Shown: positions 21,901-33,329 of the stretch, piece by piece
Position numbering within the stretch: the stretch's first letter is position 1
Layout: every line of letters begins with the position of its first letter
NCBI RefSeq assembly: GCF_029407905.1
Contig: NC_073628.1
Coordinates: 18,567,501 to 18,631,500 of the forward strand
Length of the DNA: 64,000 nt
Direction: 5' to 3'
Source of the DNA: Bubalus kerabau
Lineage: Eukaryota; Chordata; Mammalia; Artiodactyla; Bovidae
Position numbers and translations under genes: made by a program
Notes under the pieces: model-generated
Told to the model about the DNA's origin: nothing
Seen by the model: only the letters and a program-made list of their open reading frames with translations
Database searches by the model: none

Positions 21901-22230
21901 ATTCTGTGTTACTGTGAATAATTTCCTTTTTTAAAAGACAACATATTTAGGTATTTTATTACCTTTACTTCTTTTAGACTGGTAAAATAATCTCAATTAT
22001 TTGTCCTAGTATTTAAGTGTTTCAACCAAAACTGTTTGCAATGTGAATCTTCATGTGACAAAGACTATGTCTGAGAGAAACTTTATTATACTCTCGTAAT
22101 AGAACAGAACATGGCTAGATATAATTCTAGAATAAAGTATTCTTCAATAGTTAAAAATATTATTTCAAACTTCTGGTTTCCCCTCAGGGAACCAGAGTTT
22201 GAGAAAGAATAACTATTCCAACCCTATCGG

Positions 22231-22951
22231 TTTGGTTCAGTTCAGTTCAGTTCTGTTCAGTCGCTTGCTGCTGCTGCTGCTGCTGCTGCTAAGTCACTTC
22301 AGTCGTGTCCAACTCTGTGCAACCCCAGAGATGGCAGCCCACCAGGCTCCCCCGTCCCTGGGATTCTCCAGGCAAGAACACTGGAGTGGGTTGCCATTTC
22401 CTTCTCCAATGCATGAAAGTGAAAAGTGAAAGTGAAGTCACTCAGTCCTGTCTGACTCCTAGGGACCCCATGGACTGCAGCCTACTTGCCATTGCCTTCT
22501 CCATTCAGTCGCTTAGTCATGTCCAGTTCTTTGTGACCCCATGGACTACAGCATGCCGGGCCTCCCTGTCCATCACCAGCTCATGTCCATTGAGTCAGTG
22601 ATGCCATCTAACCATCTCATCCTCTGTCTCCCCTTCTTCTCCTGCCTTCAATCCTTCCCAGCATCAGGGTCTTTTCAAATAAGTCAGTTCTTCACATCAG
22701 GTGGCCAAGTATTGGAGTTTCAGCTTCAGCATCAGTCCTTCCAATGAATATTCAGTACTGATTTCCTTTAGGATGGACTGGTTGGATCTCCTTGCAGTCC
22801 AAGGGATTCTCAAGGGTCTTCTCCAACACCACAGTTCAAAAGTAGTAATTCTTCGGCACTCAGCTTTCTTTATAGTCCAACTCTCACATCCATACATGAC
22901 TACTGGAAAAACCAAAGCTTTGACTAGATGGACCTTTGTTGGCAACATCAA
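22231..22951 (-). mobile_element. BovB LINE 3' part, antisense, interrupted by a Bov-A2 SINE
   Basis: It begins with the terminal (GTTCA)n-like repeat at 22235-22260, the complement of the BovB 3' tail. After the SINE insertion (22267-22503) it resumes at 22504 and continues through the antisense ORF2 C-terminus (…GACTGGTTGGATCTCCTTGC…, …CTCTCACATCCATACATGAC…) to TGGACCTTTGTTGGCAA. An antisense residual frame at 22697-22951 encodes part of the BovB C-terminus. Confidence 0.93.
22267..22503 (-). mobile_element. Bov-A2 dimeric SINE nested in BovB
   Basis: Starts with a (GCT)8 run, then two successive Bov-A monomers, each with GTCC(A)ACTCT… or GTCTGACTCC…, separated by AAAGTGAAAAGTGAAAGTGA. An 11 bp duplication TTCAGTCGCTT at 22256-22266 and 22504-22514 marks insertion into the older BovB. 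Confidence 0.93.
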
Positions 22952-23886
22952 AACAAAAACAAAAGAGGTGGCACAAATGGCAAGTCCATGGCTTCTCTTG
23001 AGCCAGGTGAAGTGCTGGGCTCACAGGGCAATTCCAGAGACAGCACCAACAGGAGATAAGATATTCAGCTGGACTGGGGGCATCTGGCCCAAGGAGGAGG
23101 CTCACCTGGGGGGCTGGCAAACTGGTCATGCATGAGAGGGCTAGTTACTCATGATGACGCCTCTAGGGGGCACAGGCAGTGGGGAGGCCACTCACTACTA
23201 CAGGCTTTTTCTTTACAAACTCCACTTGGTGCTCACAAGTGAGACTAGGAGACTCCTGGCAGTCTCCCACGGTGCTGATGTACAGGATGAGCAGACACTG
23301 CAGGAGGAGCAAACCCACTGGTACCTCTATCTCCATCCCCTCCTGAAACAAAAGCCTTAACAGGTGAGGGGAAAGGCAACCCAGGACATTCACCTGGAGC
23401 ACCAGTGAAGACCCACTGCAGCTGGGAGAAGGAAACGGGGACAATCCTCTCCCACAGGTGAAGGGAGTCATGCTGGGAGAGGGGTCAGCACAGAGAAGGC
23501 CAACTCTCTAAGACCCAGGATGCGTACCTCCCAGATAGACACTTAGAACAGAGAACGTCCCTACCCCTATGGCAGAGCCAACAAGCATGGAGTAACAGGT
23601 AAATTGCAAGACACACACCTTCTCTCAGGCACAGGGCATGCTGAGGACCTCAGGCTGGAGGATGAAGTGTACATTGAAAAATGTTCTCTGGCAAATTAGC
23701 CCCCACATTAAACTCAATGTAATACCAGAGCAATATAAAGACTAACTCGCTAAGCATAACCACAACAACAGAAAATCTCGGATCCAGCCCAGCACCTAAG
23801 TAGATTCACTCAAATGCCTGTGTTAAGGTCTTAGCAGAAATACATATATACTTTTTTCAGACACAAAAAATATTTACCTCATAAAT
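22952..23886. other. No gene; possibly old L1/HAL1 5' sequence
   Basis: Purine-rich, featureless sequence. Parts may be a diverged 5' region of the HAL1/L1 material that follows the next BovB, but I cannot show it. Confidence 0.3.
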
Positions 23887-24237
23887 TCTTGAGAGTCCCT
23901 TGGATTGCAAGGCGATCCAACAAGTCCATCCTAAAGGAGATTAGTCCTGAGTGTTCATTGAAAGGACTGATGTTGAAGCTGAAACTCCAATACTTTGGCC
24001 ACCTGATGCGAAGAACTGACTCATCTAAAAACACCCTGATGCTGGAAAAGATTGAAGGTGGGAGGAGAAGGGGATGACAAAGGATGAGATGGTTGGATGG
24101 AATCACTGACTCAGCAGACATGAGTCTGAGTAAACTCTGAGAGTTAGTGATGGGCAGGGAGGCCTGGCGTGCTGCAGTCCATGGGGTTGCAAAGAGTCAG
24201 ACACAACTGAGTGACTGAACTGAACTGAACTACTGTC
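23887..24237 (+). mobile_element. BovB LINE 3' end fragment, sense
   Basis: Sense BovB ORF2 C-terminus from TTGAGAGTCCCTTGGATTGC to the terminal repeat ACTGAACTGAACTGAAC. The residual frame at 23889-24077 is degraded. With the antisense copy at 22231-22951 it forms an inverted pair about 0.9 kb apart. Confidence 0.93.
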
Positions 24238-24239
24238 TT

Positions 24240-25324
24240 ATATGAGATGTGTGTCTCTCAAGACAAGTGATAAAGCACATAATAAGGCAAGAAAAGGCAA
24301 CATGTTCCCAAGAGAAAAGGTAACCAAGAGAACCAGACTAAGATATGACACTATCTATCTATATAATGGTGAATTTTAAATAGATATAATTAACATGTGA
24401 AGAGTGCTCATGGAAAAAATAAACCAGATGCAAGAGCTGGTAGGTAATTTCAGAGAGAAATTAAACTATAAGAAAGACTAAAATGGAAATGGTAGAAAAG
24501 AAATATGTAGTAAACAGGTGAAAAATGTCTTCAACTGGCTTATCAATATGTTAAACAACTGAAGAAAGAATCAAAAAACTTGAAAAACTCAAACTGAAGC
24601 ATACAGACCAAAACAAAAAGAAAGAGAAAAGTTCAGGGACAAATCAACCAATCTAATAGACAGGCAACTGGGATGCCAGAAGAAGAAAGAACAGAAGAAA
24701 TATTTGAAGAAATAATTGTCAAAAATTGTCCAAGATTAATGACAGACAACAAAGCCACAGATTTAAGGAAGCTCAGAGAACAACAAGCAGAATATACATG
24801 AAAATAAACAAGCAAAATGAAAGCATATTTAGTCACAGAAAAGTCAAACTGCTGAAAACAAAAGACAAAGAAAAAATCTTTAAAGTGGCCAGAGAAAAAA
24901 ATGCACATTACATATGATAGAGCAAAGATAAGATTATATTATGCTTATCTTCGAATACCATAAACACTAGGGAAAAAATGGGGTAACACTTTCAAACAGC
25001 TAAAGAAAATAAAAATTTATAGACCAGAATTCTATATCAAGTGAATTATCTTCCAAACATAAATGATAAATAAAGACTATCATAGAGAAAAAAAAAACAG
25101 AAAATTTTCTGCAAGTAGACTTATACTGTAGGTAATATTAAAGATTGTTTTTCAGGCAATAAGGTTACAATAAGTCAGAAACTTGGATTTAAACAAAGAA
25201 ATGAAAAGCACAGGATATGGAATAAAGGAAGGCAAAATAGAATCAAGCTTTTCTTATTTTTATTTACTCTAAAAGGTAACTGATGGTCTAAAGCAAAAAT
25301 GGCATAAATGTATTGAATGCTTAT
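24240..25324 (+). mobile_element. HAL1/L1M ORF1-region fragment, sense
   Basis: A-rich sequence with the L1 ORF1/HAL1 block order: TTAAGGAAGCTCAGAGAACA, then AAGTCAAACTGCTGAAAACA, AAAATCTTTAAAGTGGCCAG, and TAGACCAGAATTCTATATCA. It ends where a Bov-tA is inserted and seems to resume after it. Confidence 0.75.
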
Positions 25325-25538
25325 GGGCTTCCCCAATGGCTCAGCGATGAAGACTCCACCTGCCAATGCAGGAGATGCAAGAGACATGGGTTTAATCCCT
25401 GTCTCAGGAATATCCCCTGGAGGAGGAAACGGCAATCCACTCCAGTATTCTTGTCTGGGAAATCCCGTGGACAGAGAAGCCTGGTAGGCTATAATCCATA
25501 GGGCCGCAAAAGAGTCAGACAAGACTGACTGAGCTCAC
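25325..25538 (+). mobile_element. Bov-tA SINE inserted in HAL1/L1
   Basis: Head GGGCTTCCCCAATGGCTCAG and body …AAGCCTGGTAGGCTATAATC…AAAGAGTCAGACAAGACTGA. Imperfect flanking direct repeats ATTGAATGCTTAT (left) and ATTGAGTGTTTAT (right) fit an aged target duplication. Confidence 0.9.
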
Positions 25539-25589
25539 ATGCATTGAGTGTTTATACTGTATGTGGAAAAAAAAAAAAATCAGCCCTAA

Positions 25590-25940
25590 TGAAAAATGCT
25601 TCAACAAGCAGTCAAATTGAAACAAATGAAAAAACAGAAAGCTTCAGCAAGGAAACAGGAAGTGTCAGCAAAGAACAGGAAAATACAAAAAAAAAACAAG
25701 CAAATAGAAAACTTAGAGCTGAAAAAAACACAATAACCAGGGCGGTAAGTTCAGTGGGCAGAATACAAAGGCAGAGGAAAGAATAAATGAATTGGAAGGC
25801 AGAACAACAGAAGTCATGCAATCTGAACAACATAGTTAAAACGGACTGAGGGAGCCTCAGTGACCTGTGGAACTATAATAATAAATCTAACTCTTGTGTT
25901 GTTGGAATCCCAGAAAGAGACAAGAGAAGGCACACCTGAA
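25590..25940 (+). mobile_element. L1M ORF1-region fragment, sense
   Basis: The order CTTAGAGCTGAAAAAAACAC, GTCATGCAATCTGAACAAC and GAGCCTCAGTGACCTGTGG matches an old L1 ORF1 coiled-coil region. It is frameshifted and not translatable as a whole. Confidence 0.75.
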
Positions 25941-25974
25941 TAACTCACAAATGTGCTCTGTAAAAGGACCTATT

Positions 25975-26970
25975 ACTGAGAGAAAAGATAAGCTACAGGT
26001 TGAGAGAAAATATTTGAAAAAGGATTCATATCTAGAATATATAAAGAACTCTCAAAATTCAACAGTGAAGAAACAATCCAAATAGAAAATGAGCCCAAAA
26101 AAGTGAGGAAAACATAAATTATCAAATCCAAATTAAAACCACAATGAGTTATTACTGCAAGCCATCAGAATGGCCAGAACAAAAAAACAGTAACAACTCC
26201 ATGCTAGTGAAGATATAGAGAAACAGAGTCACTCATATTTTCATTTCCAGTGGAAATGTGAAATAATAAAACCTTTCTGGAAAAGTCTAGTAGTTCCCAG
26301 AAAAAACTGAACATGTCACTAACATATGATTCGGCATTTGTTCTCTGGGGCATTCATCCCAGAGAAGTAAGGGCTCGGGTTTACACAATACCTGTGCATG
26401 AATATTTTTTCATAATATTCCAAACATATAAGCAACCCACATGTACTTCAGCATGTGAGGGGAAAAAAGTGTGGGGCATCCATCTGTATCAGGGGCCAAA
26501 AGGAGCAGACTATTAATACGCTGGACACCTCCTGTGGGTCTAAAGAACATCATGCTGAGAAGAAAAGGCCAGTCTTGGAAGTCAATCTCTGTGCTGCATG
26601 ATTCCACCTGTGTAATGTTTTTGAAATGACAAATACTACAGAAATGGAGAACAGGCCGGTGGTCACCAGGGGCTAAAGAGAAGGTAGCTCCAGGGGGATA
26701 TGGGTGTGGCTAGGAGGGGTTTTGCAGTGGTAGAGTTGCTCTGTTTCTTGCCTATATCAATGTCAGTATTCCGGCTGCAACACTGCTCTCTAGATTTACA
26801 AGATGCTATCATGGAAGAAATTTGGGAAAGAAGACATGGGACAGGGATTACTTCTTACAAACTGTATTATCTGTATCTGTATTATTTCTTACAAACTGCA
26901 TGTAAATCTACAATTCTCTCCAAACAAAAAGTTTACCTAAAACAATGTGCAAGCAATAACAAGAAAGGAT
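25975..26970 (+). mobile_element. L1M ORF2 end and 3' UTR, sense
   Basis: Contains AAATATTTGAAAAAGGATTC, CATATCTAGAATATATAAAG and ACCACAATGAGTTATTACTG, then the 3' region TGATTCCACCTGTGTAATG … GGTCACCAGGGGCTAAAG. It ends near CAAACAAAAAGTTTA. The portion 26468-26603 recurs at 27141-27275. Confidence 0.78.
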
Positions 26971-27140
26971 GAAAACAATATAGTATGTGGGCTCCGGGTC
27001 CCCCAAACCACCACCACGTCTGAGGTTTGCTGGAGGGAGTCAGGGACTCAGCATAGTTGTACTTAGAGCTAAGGTTTACGGCAGTCAGCAGTGAGGATGC
27101 ACGCTCACATCAGAAAGGAACAGACAAAGGTGGGCTCTGG

Positions 27141-27309
27141 AGTGTGGGGCATCCATCTGCATTAGGGACCAAGAGGAGCAGGCTATTAACACACTCAACA
27201 CCTCCTGCGGATCTAAAGAACATCACGTTGAGAAGAAAAGGCTGGTCTCGGAAGTCAGTGTCACGCACTGTATGGTCTTGGTCCCTAAAACAGATGGATG
27301 CCCCACACT
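27141..27309. repeat. Duplicated L1 3' segment with 34 bp inverted arms
   Basis: 27141-27275 is a second copy of 26468-26603: both start AGTGTGGGGCATCCATCTG and share CTAAAGAACATCA and TGAGAAGAAAAGGC. In addition 27276-27309 is the reverse complement of 27141-27174 with two mismatches in 34 bp. The 169 bp unit can therefore fold into a stem-loop with a ~101 nt loop. Confidence 0.88.
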
Positions 27310-27659
27310 CTGCCCTCCTGTGGGCACACTACTCCTCCTCCTCCAGCAAGGAAAGTGTAGCAACATGCATGCAAATCTGCCCAGACATGCCCAATAGAGA
27401 CTCAGGACCAAGGGTTTTACCTGGGGGCTGGTTCTGTGGGCACCTTTTTTCCTAACGTGGACTAAAGTCCCAGGCTCCCAAGGAAAGCAGGTATGCGGCA
27501 TAAATGACAGTTTGTACAAACAGTCCAAGCCTCCCTTACTAGTGAGGAAATGAAGGGAACACCTCCCAAATTCAAATTCCCAGGTGCCACCTAAGAGCTG
27601 ACCTTGCCTTTCTAGGGGAGTAGCCTCAGCCTGCCGTGTCAACTCTTTATTGCACTTCA

Positions 27660-29470
27660 CGCAAACACTGACCAAAAGAAAGCTGGGGTGGCTGCTTTAG
27701 TATCACAGTGGACCCACAAATGAATACTATCAGGGGTAAGTAGGGACAGGACTTAAAAATAAAGGGTTCAGTTTTCAGAGTCGAAATAATAATTCTATCT
27801 ATGCATGGAACCAACAGGAAAGCTTCAAAATACATGAAGTAAAAACTTACATAATCAAAACAGAAACAACCAGATCCACAATCACAGGCTTTCTCATCAC
27901 TCTCTAATTAATTAACAGAACCAGAAGGCAGAAAACCACTAAGGGTACAAAAGTCCTGAACAACATTATAAACCAAAATTGACCAAATTGACAAACTATT
28001 CACATTCTTATTAAATGTACATGAAACATTCACCAAAAGGCATTGTACTATTAGACATAAAACGATGCTTTAAAAAAATAAAAGAATAGAAATTATACAA
28101 AGTATAGTATCAGACTATAAGGAAATTAAACCAGAAATCAGTAACAGAAATATATTTGGAAAAGGTCCAAATATAAGGAAATTAAACAACACACTTCTAA
28201 TGACCTATTAATCGATGAGGAAGTCTCAAGGAAATTCTTTTAATATTTTCAGTTGCATGAATAAGAAAGTACAGATATCATAATTGGCAGGATGCAGCTA
28301 AAGAAGTGCTTAAATGGAAATTTACAGCATTAAACACCTATATTAAAAAATAATTAAGATCTCAAATCAGTAATCCAAGATCATATCCAAAGAAAAGCAA
28401 ACTGGACCAAAAGCAAGAAGGAAAGAAAAAATATGGTTAAGAGCAGAAACCAATGAAACTGAAAATGGAAAAACAATAGAGAAAAATCAGTAAAACCCCA
28501 AGCTTGATTTTAGGGGGGGGGGGAATCAATAAAATGAATACAATTCTAGTTTGACCAATCAAAAAAGAGAAAAGACACAAATTACTAATATTGGGAATGA
28601 AAAGGGGCCATCATTATTGCTTTTACAGCATGATGATCATGAGAGAATATTAGGAGCGACTTTATATCAATAAATTTAACATCTTAGATGAAATGGACTT
28701 ATTCTTTGAAAGACATAATCTACCAAAACCCACTCAAGAAGAAACAGATCACCTGAATAGCCCTGTGTCTATTAAGGAAATTAAATTTGTAGCTAAAGGC
28801 CCTCCCAAAAACAAGAGAGAGAGAGAGAGAGAGAGAGAACTCCCAGACCATATGGTTTGACTGGCAAATTCTAGCTAACATGTAAGGAAAAAAATAATAC
28901 CAATTTATATACAACCTCTATCATAAGACAGAAGAGAACTAAATGCTTCCAAACCTATTTGAAGCCAGAATTACCTTAATCATGCTAAGACCAGAAAAAC
29001 ACATCAAAAAGGTTTAATTTCAACAGAGCCTAAATTATTAGTTCTTATTTTATGGATTATGCTTTTGGTGTTGTATGTGAAAACTTTTTGCCTAACCCAA
29101 GGTAGCACAAATTTCATTCTATCCTTCCTTCAGAAATTTAGTGGTTTACAAAAAAAATGTCCAAGGAAGTATTTGCACATTACATTTCTGGTTTGTTTCC
29201 AGAATACATAACAAATCCTCAAAGCATAAGGGAAAAAATCCAAAATAAGGCAGAAGATCTGAACAGACACTTCATCGAGTGGATTTCAGATAAGCACAGG
29301 AAAAGACACTGAAGCATTCGTCATCAGGAAAATGCCAACCACAACCACGGTGAGATGCCACTCCGTCTCTACTAGGATGTCTGAGATCAGATGGCCACTG
29401 GGACTCTCACACAATAATTAGTTTGTCATCAAACGTTTCAACACTGGAGAAATAAGTTGGTAGTCTTTTA
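27660..29470 (+). mobile_element. L1M ORF2, sense, with a short inverted patch
   Basis: Continuous L1 ORF2 order: ACATGAAACATTCACCAAAA, then GCTAAAGAAGTGCTTAAATG, AGAGCAGAAACCAATGAAAC, CATATGGTTTGACTGGCAAA and GAACAGACACTTCATC. The stretch about 29025-29150 reads as antisense L1 (TATGCTTTTGGTGTTGTATG), so the copy is rearranged. A G11 run lies at 28513-28523 and a (GA)n microsatellite at 28813-28838. No frame is intact. Confidence 0.8.
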
Positions 29471-30310
29471 GCTCTTCATTTTGAAGAAATACTGGATTTC
29501 CAGAAAACTTACAAAGATAGTAAAAAGTTCTCTGTTCCCTTACCTAGTTCCCCCTAAAGTTAGCATTGTCCCTAAACCTAGTAAGGGCTTCCCTGGTGGC
29601 TCAGAAGGTAAAGAATCTGCCTGCAATGCAGGAGACCCCGGTTAGATTTCTGGGTCGGAAAGATCTGCTGGAGAAGGGATAGGCTACCCACTCCAGTAGG
29701 CTTCCCTGGTGGCTCAGATGGTAAAGAATCCGCCTGCAATGAGGGAGACCTGGGTTCTTTCCCTGGGTTGGGAAGATCCCCTGGAGAAGGAAAAGGCTAC
29801 CCACTCCAGCATTCTGGCCTGGAGAATTCCATGGACTGTATAGTCCATGGGGTCACAAAGAGTCAGACATGACTGAGTGACTTTAACTTCACTTCATTTC
29901 ACAAACCTAGTAAAATTAACAAATGAATTAGTTGACAATTCATTTGTGATACAGTGTTATGACATAAACTACAGACATTATTCATGTATCCCCATTTTTT
30001 AAACTAAAGTTCATTTCTTGTTCTGGTCCACATGCATCCCTGGTCTCCTTCCACCTGATAGTCCCTTCATCTCTCATTTTCTTCATGATCCTGACACTTC
30101 TGAAGAAAACTAGTGAGGCATTCTGTAGAACATCCTCAGTGTGGGTTGTCTGCTGTTGTCTAACTACTATATTGAGGTTACAGAAGTTGGGGAAGAGCAT
30201 CACCCAGGTTACATACCTTCCTAGAGCATCAGGTTGGAGTAAATAATGTTGATGCATCACTTGGCTAAGGTGGCGTCTTCCAGCTTTCTCTGCTATAATG
30301 TTACCATGTC
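29470..30310 (-). mobile_element. L1M 3' UTR, antisense, interrupted by a SINE
   Basis: TTACAAAGATAGTAAAAAGT, CCTAGTTCCCCCTAAAGTTA, GAGGCATTCTGTAGAACATC and CATCACTTGGCTAAGGTGGC appear in the order of an antisense old L1 3' UTR. The composite Bov-tA at 29585-29902 splits it. Confidence 0.72.
29585..29902 (+). mobile_element. Composite Bov-tA (truncated copy plus full copy)
   Basis: A first head plus partial body (GGGCTTCCCTGGTGGCTCAG … CCACTCCAGTA, 29585-29697) runs directly into a second complete Bov-tA (29698 onward). One 11 bp duplication AAACCTAGTAA (29574-29584 and 29903-29913) brackets the whole, so both parts inserted as one unit. Confidence 0.93.
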
Positions 30311-30759
30311 CCCCTTTGTCATCAGCAAGCTTTGGGGTTTCCTTTCTCTCTCCCCTTTGGCACCACATGAGCTCTTTTGATCTTTTTAATTTTTTATTAA
30401 TCCATCATTTCTCCCAAGAGTTTCTTTTTCTCCTTTTATTTCTTTTACCCTTTGATCTTCTCTCCAAGGCCAGCTTTGGATGACCCCTAGGGATTTTCAC
30501 TCTTCTATTTCCTTTTCTCATCTTTGTTAGCTTTCCTAATTCTTTGCCCTTGTTTCCTCAGAAATCTCCTAAATCTGGTATTTCCAGTCACTAATTCATT
30601 CCTCAGTTATATCCCTTTTTGCTAAATAGCCCATCATTATTCAACTCATATACTTTATACCTAGATTTTTACCTTGTCCATTTTGTTTTCCTGTTCCTGT
30701 TTTATGTCTCTTTGTTTCTTTTAGTAGGTTTATTAGGCTCACTTTCTTTTTTCTTTTTC
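30311..30759. other. Pyrimidine-rich DNA, no gene
   Basis: T/C-rich sequence with no recognised gene. It may be further antisense L1 3' UTR, but I cannot align it by eye. Confidence 0.3.
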
Positions 30760-31000
30760 ACTATGTTTATCAGAAGATATTGAATATAGTACTCTGTGCT
30801 ATACAGTGGGAACATGTTTATCCTCTCTATATATGATAGCTTGCATCTGCTCACCCCAAACTCCCAATCCAACCCTCCCCCAACCCTCCCCTTTGGCAAC
30901 CACCTGTCCATTTCCAACGTCTGTGGGTCTGTTTCTGCTTCATAGATAAGTTCATTTGTGTCATATTTTAGATTCCTAATATAAGCGATGCGTATGTTCC
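30760..31000 (-). mobile_element. Cetartiodactyl L1 3' region, antisense
   Basis: CAGAAGATATTGAATATAGT, CTGTGCTATACAGTGGGAAC, CCCTCCCCTTTGGCAACCAC and AGATAAGTTCATTTGTGTCA match the order of the antisense 3' part of L1s common in cattle and relatives. Confidence 0.82.
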
Positions 31001-31237
31001 TTAGGTTCATTTAAAATCTTGGTCTATACGTTTTAATACATCTGTTTCTGATGCATTCTGGAATGACATAAACCTTTGAGGATGCGCAGCCCTGCCAGTG
31101 CCCTGAGGGCAGGGGCTCCTGTGTCTGCTGACGGTGCCCCATCAGACTCCTCTTCTCCCAAAACCTGGTGTAGTCACGGGAGCCCTCACGCCATCCACTG
31201 ATGGACTGCTTCATCTGGGCGATGCTCAGGCTCAGCT

Positions 31238-31420
31238 CCCCTGCATTTAATTGGTATTAAAGATTAAAAAGCAAATTACCAAAGCAATCACACAGATCCA
31301 CTTGTCTATATCTCGCCACGGCTCCCAAGCAGTTTGATATTTACTGTCAGCTGGCATTTAATTACTCAGCCAGATTTGCAGACCATAATTGACAGAATGC
31401 TGAAGACTAATTCTTTCAAA
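31238..31420. promoter_or_regulatory. Candidate conserved noncoding block rich in homeodomain motifs
   Basis: A dense run of homeodomain-like cores in single-copy DNA: CATTTAATTGG, GCAAATTACC, GGCATTTAATTACTC, CATAATTGACAG and ACTAATTCTTTC. TTTGATATTTACTGTCAGCT also lies here. No repeat covers it. The motif density is the evidence; enhancer function is inference. Confidence 0.35.
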
Positions 31421-33067
31421 GGACGCTCTCCCCATACAAGAACACTTGGGCTCAGAGGCGACACCATCTCTGCTCCAAAGATCAGTGAGACATACATGGG
31501 CACTGATTGATCCCTTCCTTCCCCCTTCTACTGCTATGGTAGCTTTAGGTCCTCAGGCCTGTGGGAGTTAGTGGGAAAATGCAAAGGAGACACTGGCGCA
31601 GGAAGCATTTCCCCCTGATAGTCGCCAAACCCAAATCAGTCCCCGATCTAGGGAAATTGCCTTGAGCCTGGAGAAGGACCTCCCTGGAGGCTGAACTGCA
31701 CAGCCACTGATCCACTTCTCCCCCAGGTGCAAAGGGAGAAGCCCAGCAGAGAAACAGGAGGCCTCTGTCTGATTCTGTGTTTCTGAAACATCCCTGAACA
31801 GGGTGAAAGCCCATCTCACATCTCAGGTCATGGACCTTCCTAATCCTGCATCGATTACCTCATGCACCATTTAATAATTCAGATATCTCAAACCAAACTA
31901 GGCCAAGCAGCACAACACAGAAAAGAGGCTAATGCGGTTCTAAGGAAATGGGGAAAAGATATTAATGGAGCAGTTACTTCTCTTTCTACTCTTTCAAGGT
32001 CGCCATTCACTACTGCTCAGGGCTGTAGGAAAAGATAGAGATCTTAACACAAAGCGGGGAGCTAGTGGCACACTGGTAAAGAACACCAAGACAGGACAGG
32101 GGCAAATTTTCAAAAAGGAGAAATAAAATCTCCCTGCATGTTCTTAATTTCAGCTAGTGAATCAGCAAGGTCAAGTACCAATCTGGGTAAATACACTTTG
32201 GCTTTCAGGAATTTTTTTCTTAAAAAAAAATTAACTCAAGAAAAAAAAAAAAAAAAACATTTTTTAAGAAAGGTAGAAGAACTAAGACTGAGAGCAAAGC
32301 TTAACTTTGGAGGAATTGATTTGTTGGGAACTTGTTCTGCACCAGGAGTCGGTCCTGGTCTCAGCCTCACCCTGCACTCGAATCCTAAGCCTTTTCTTTT
32401 CAACATTCGGAAACTAGGTTCTGTCACCACCATATCTGAATCTGAACAATGTCAAACTCTTCAGGCCTGGATGAAGTAGCAAGGTTAGGGATTTTAAAAC
32501 TAGTTTGCCTACAAGCCACCTGGCTTTCCGTGGGCCCAGACTGATGGGGACAATTTTGGATGCTCCCCTGAGGGCATGGAGGAGTGGGTGTGGCCAGTGC
32601 CCGGGGAGCTAACTGGTGCTCAGATGCACCTGTCTGGGATCAGATGCCCTGATTGGCTTCAGCTGCTCTGCCTGTGCCCTCTCCCACAGCTTCCCTGCCC
32701 TGAAGGCTCCCACATGCCTCTTCCTATAATGCCCTTCCCCAGAAACTTCCATGGGCATGGCCTAGCAGTCCTAAAGGAAGTTTATCTCTAACTGGCTGAT
32801 CGCCTATCTAAAGAAATTAACTAAAGAGCAAATTTGGCCTATTCTTTTCAAATCTCTGTGCCTTACAGCATGTATATTAGCACAGAGGCCCCGATAAGCA
32901 GCATTCCGCATCTCCATATCCAGGGGTGCCACGTGTGGCCCTGAAACCCCCAGCCCCTGGGAGGAAGCTGGCATGTCCTCCTCTCCCACTCATGGTCTGG
33001 GCATAGCTTTTACTCTTGGTCCCAATGCCACCAGGCTGGCATGCTGAAGGCCCACTACATTCAGATG
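31421..33067. other. Single-copy DNA, no gene; A-rich run at 32221-32258
   Basis: No exon, RNA gene or clear mobile element was recognised. Two A-runs occur near 32222 and 32241. Confidence 0.4.
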
Positions 33068-33079
33068 TCCACAATGAAT

Positions 33080-33288
33080 CATTGTTGTTCAGTCGCTAAG
33101 TCGTGTCGGACTATTTGCACCCCCATGGACTGTAGCCTGCCAGATTTCTCTGTCCATGGGATTTCCCAGGCAAGAACACTGGAATGAGTTGCCATTTCCT
33201 TCTCTAAAGCATCATTCTGACACCGGGATCTAACCTGTGTCTGCTACATTGGCAGGCAGATTCTTTACCTGAGCCACCAGGGAAGCCT
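33080..33288 (-). mobile_element. Bov-tA SINE, full length
   Basis: The plus strand starts TTGTTGTTCAGTCGCTAAGT and ends in the antisense head TTTACCTGAGCCACCAGGGA. A 12 bp duplication with one mismatch, TCCACAATGAAT (33068-33079) and TCCACAAAGAAT (33289-33300), flanks it. Confidence 0.92.
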
Positions 33289-33329
33289 TCCACAAAGAAT
33301 ATGTGCTTTAAAAATCATTCTTAATAAGC

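Noticed and set aside
27141..27309. A MITE or DNA transposon with 34 bp terminal inverted repeats
   Set aside because: No matching target duplication flanks it, and its body is a copy of the L1 segment at 26468-26603. A local rearrangement is the simpler reading.
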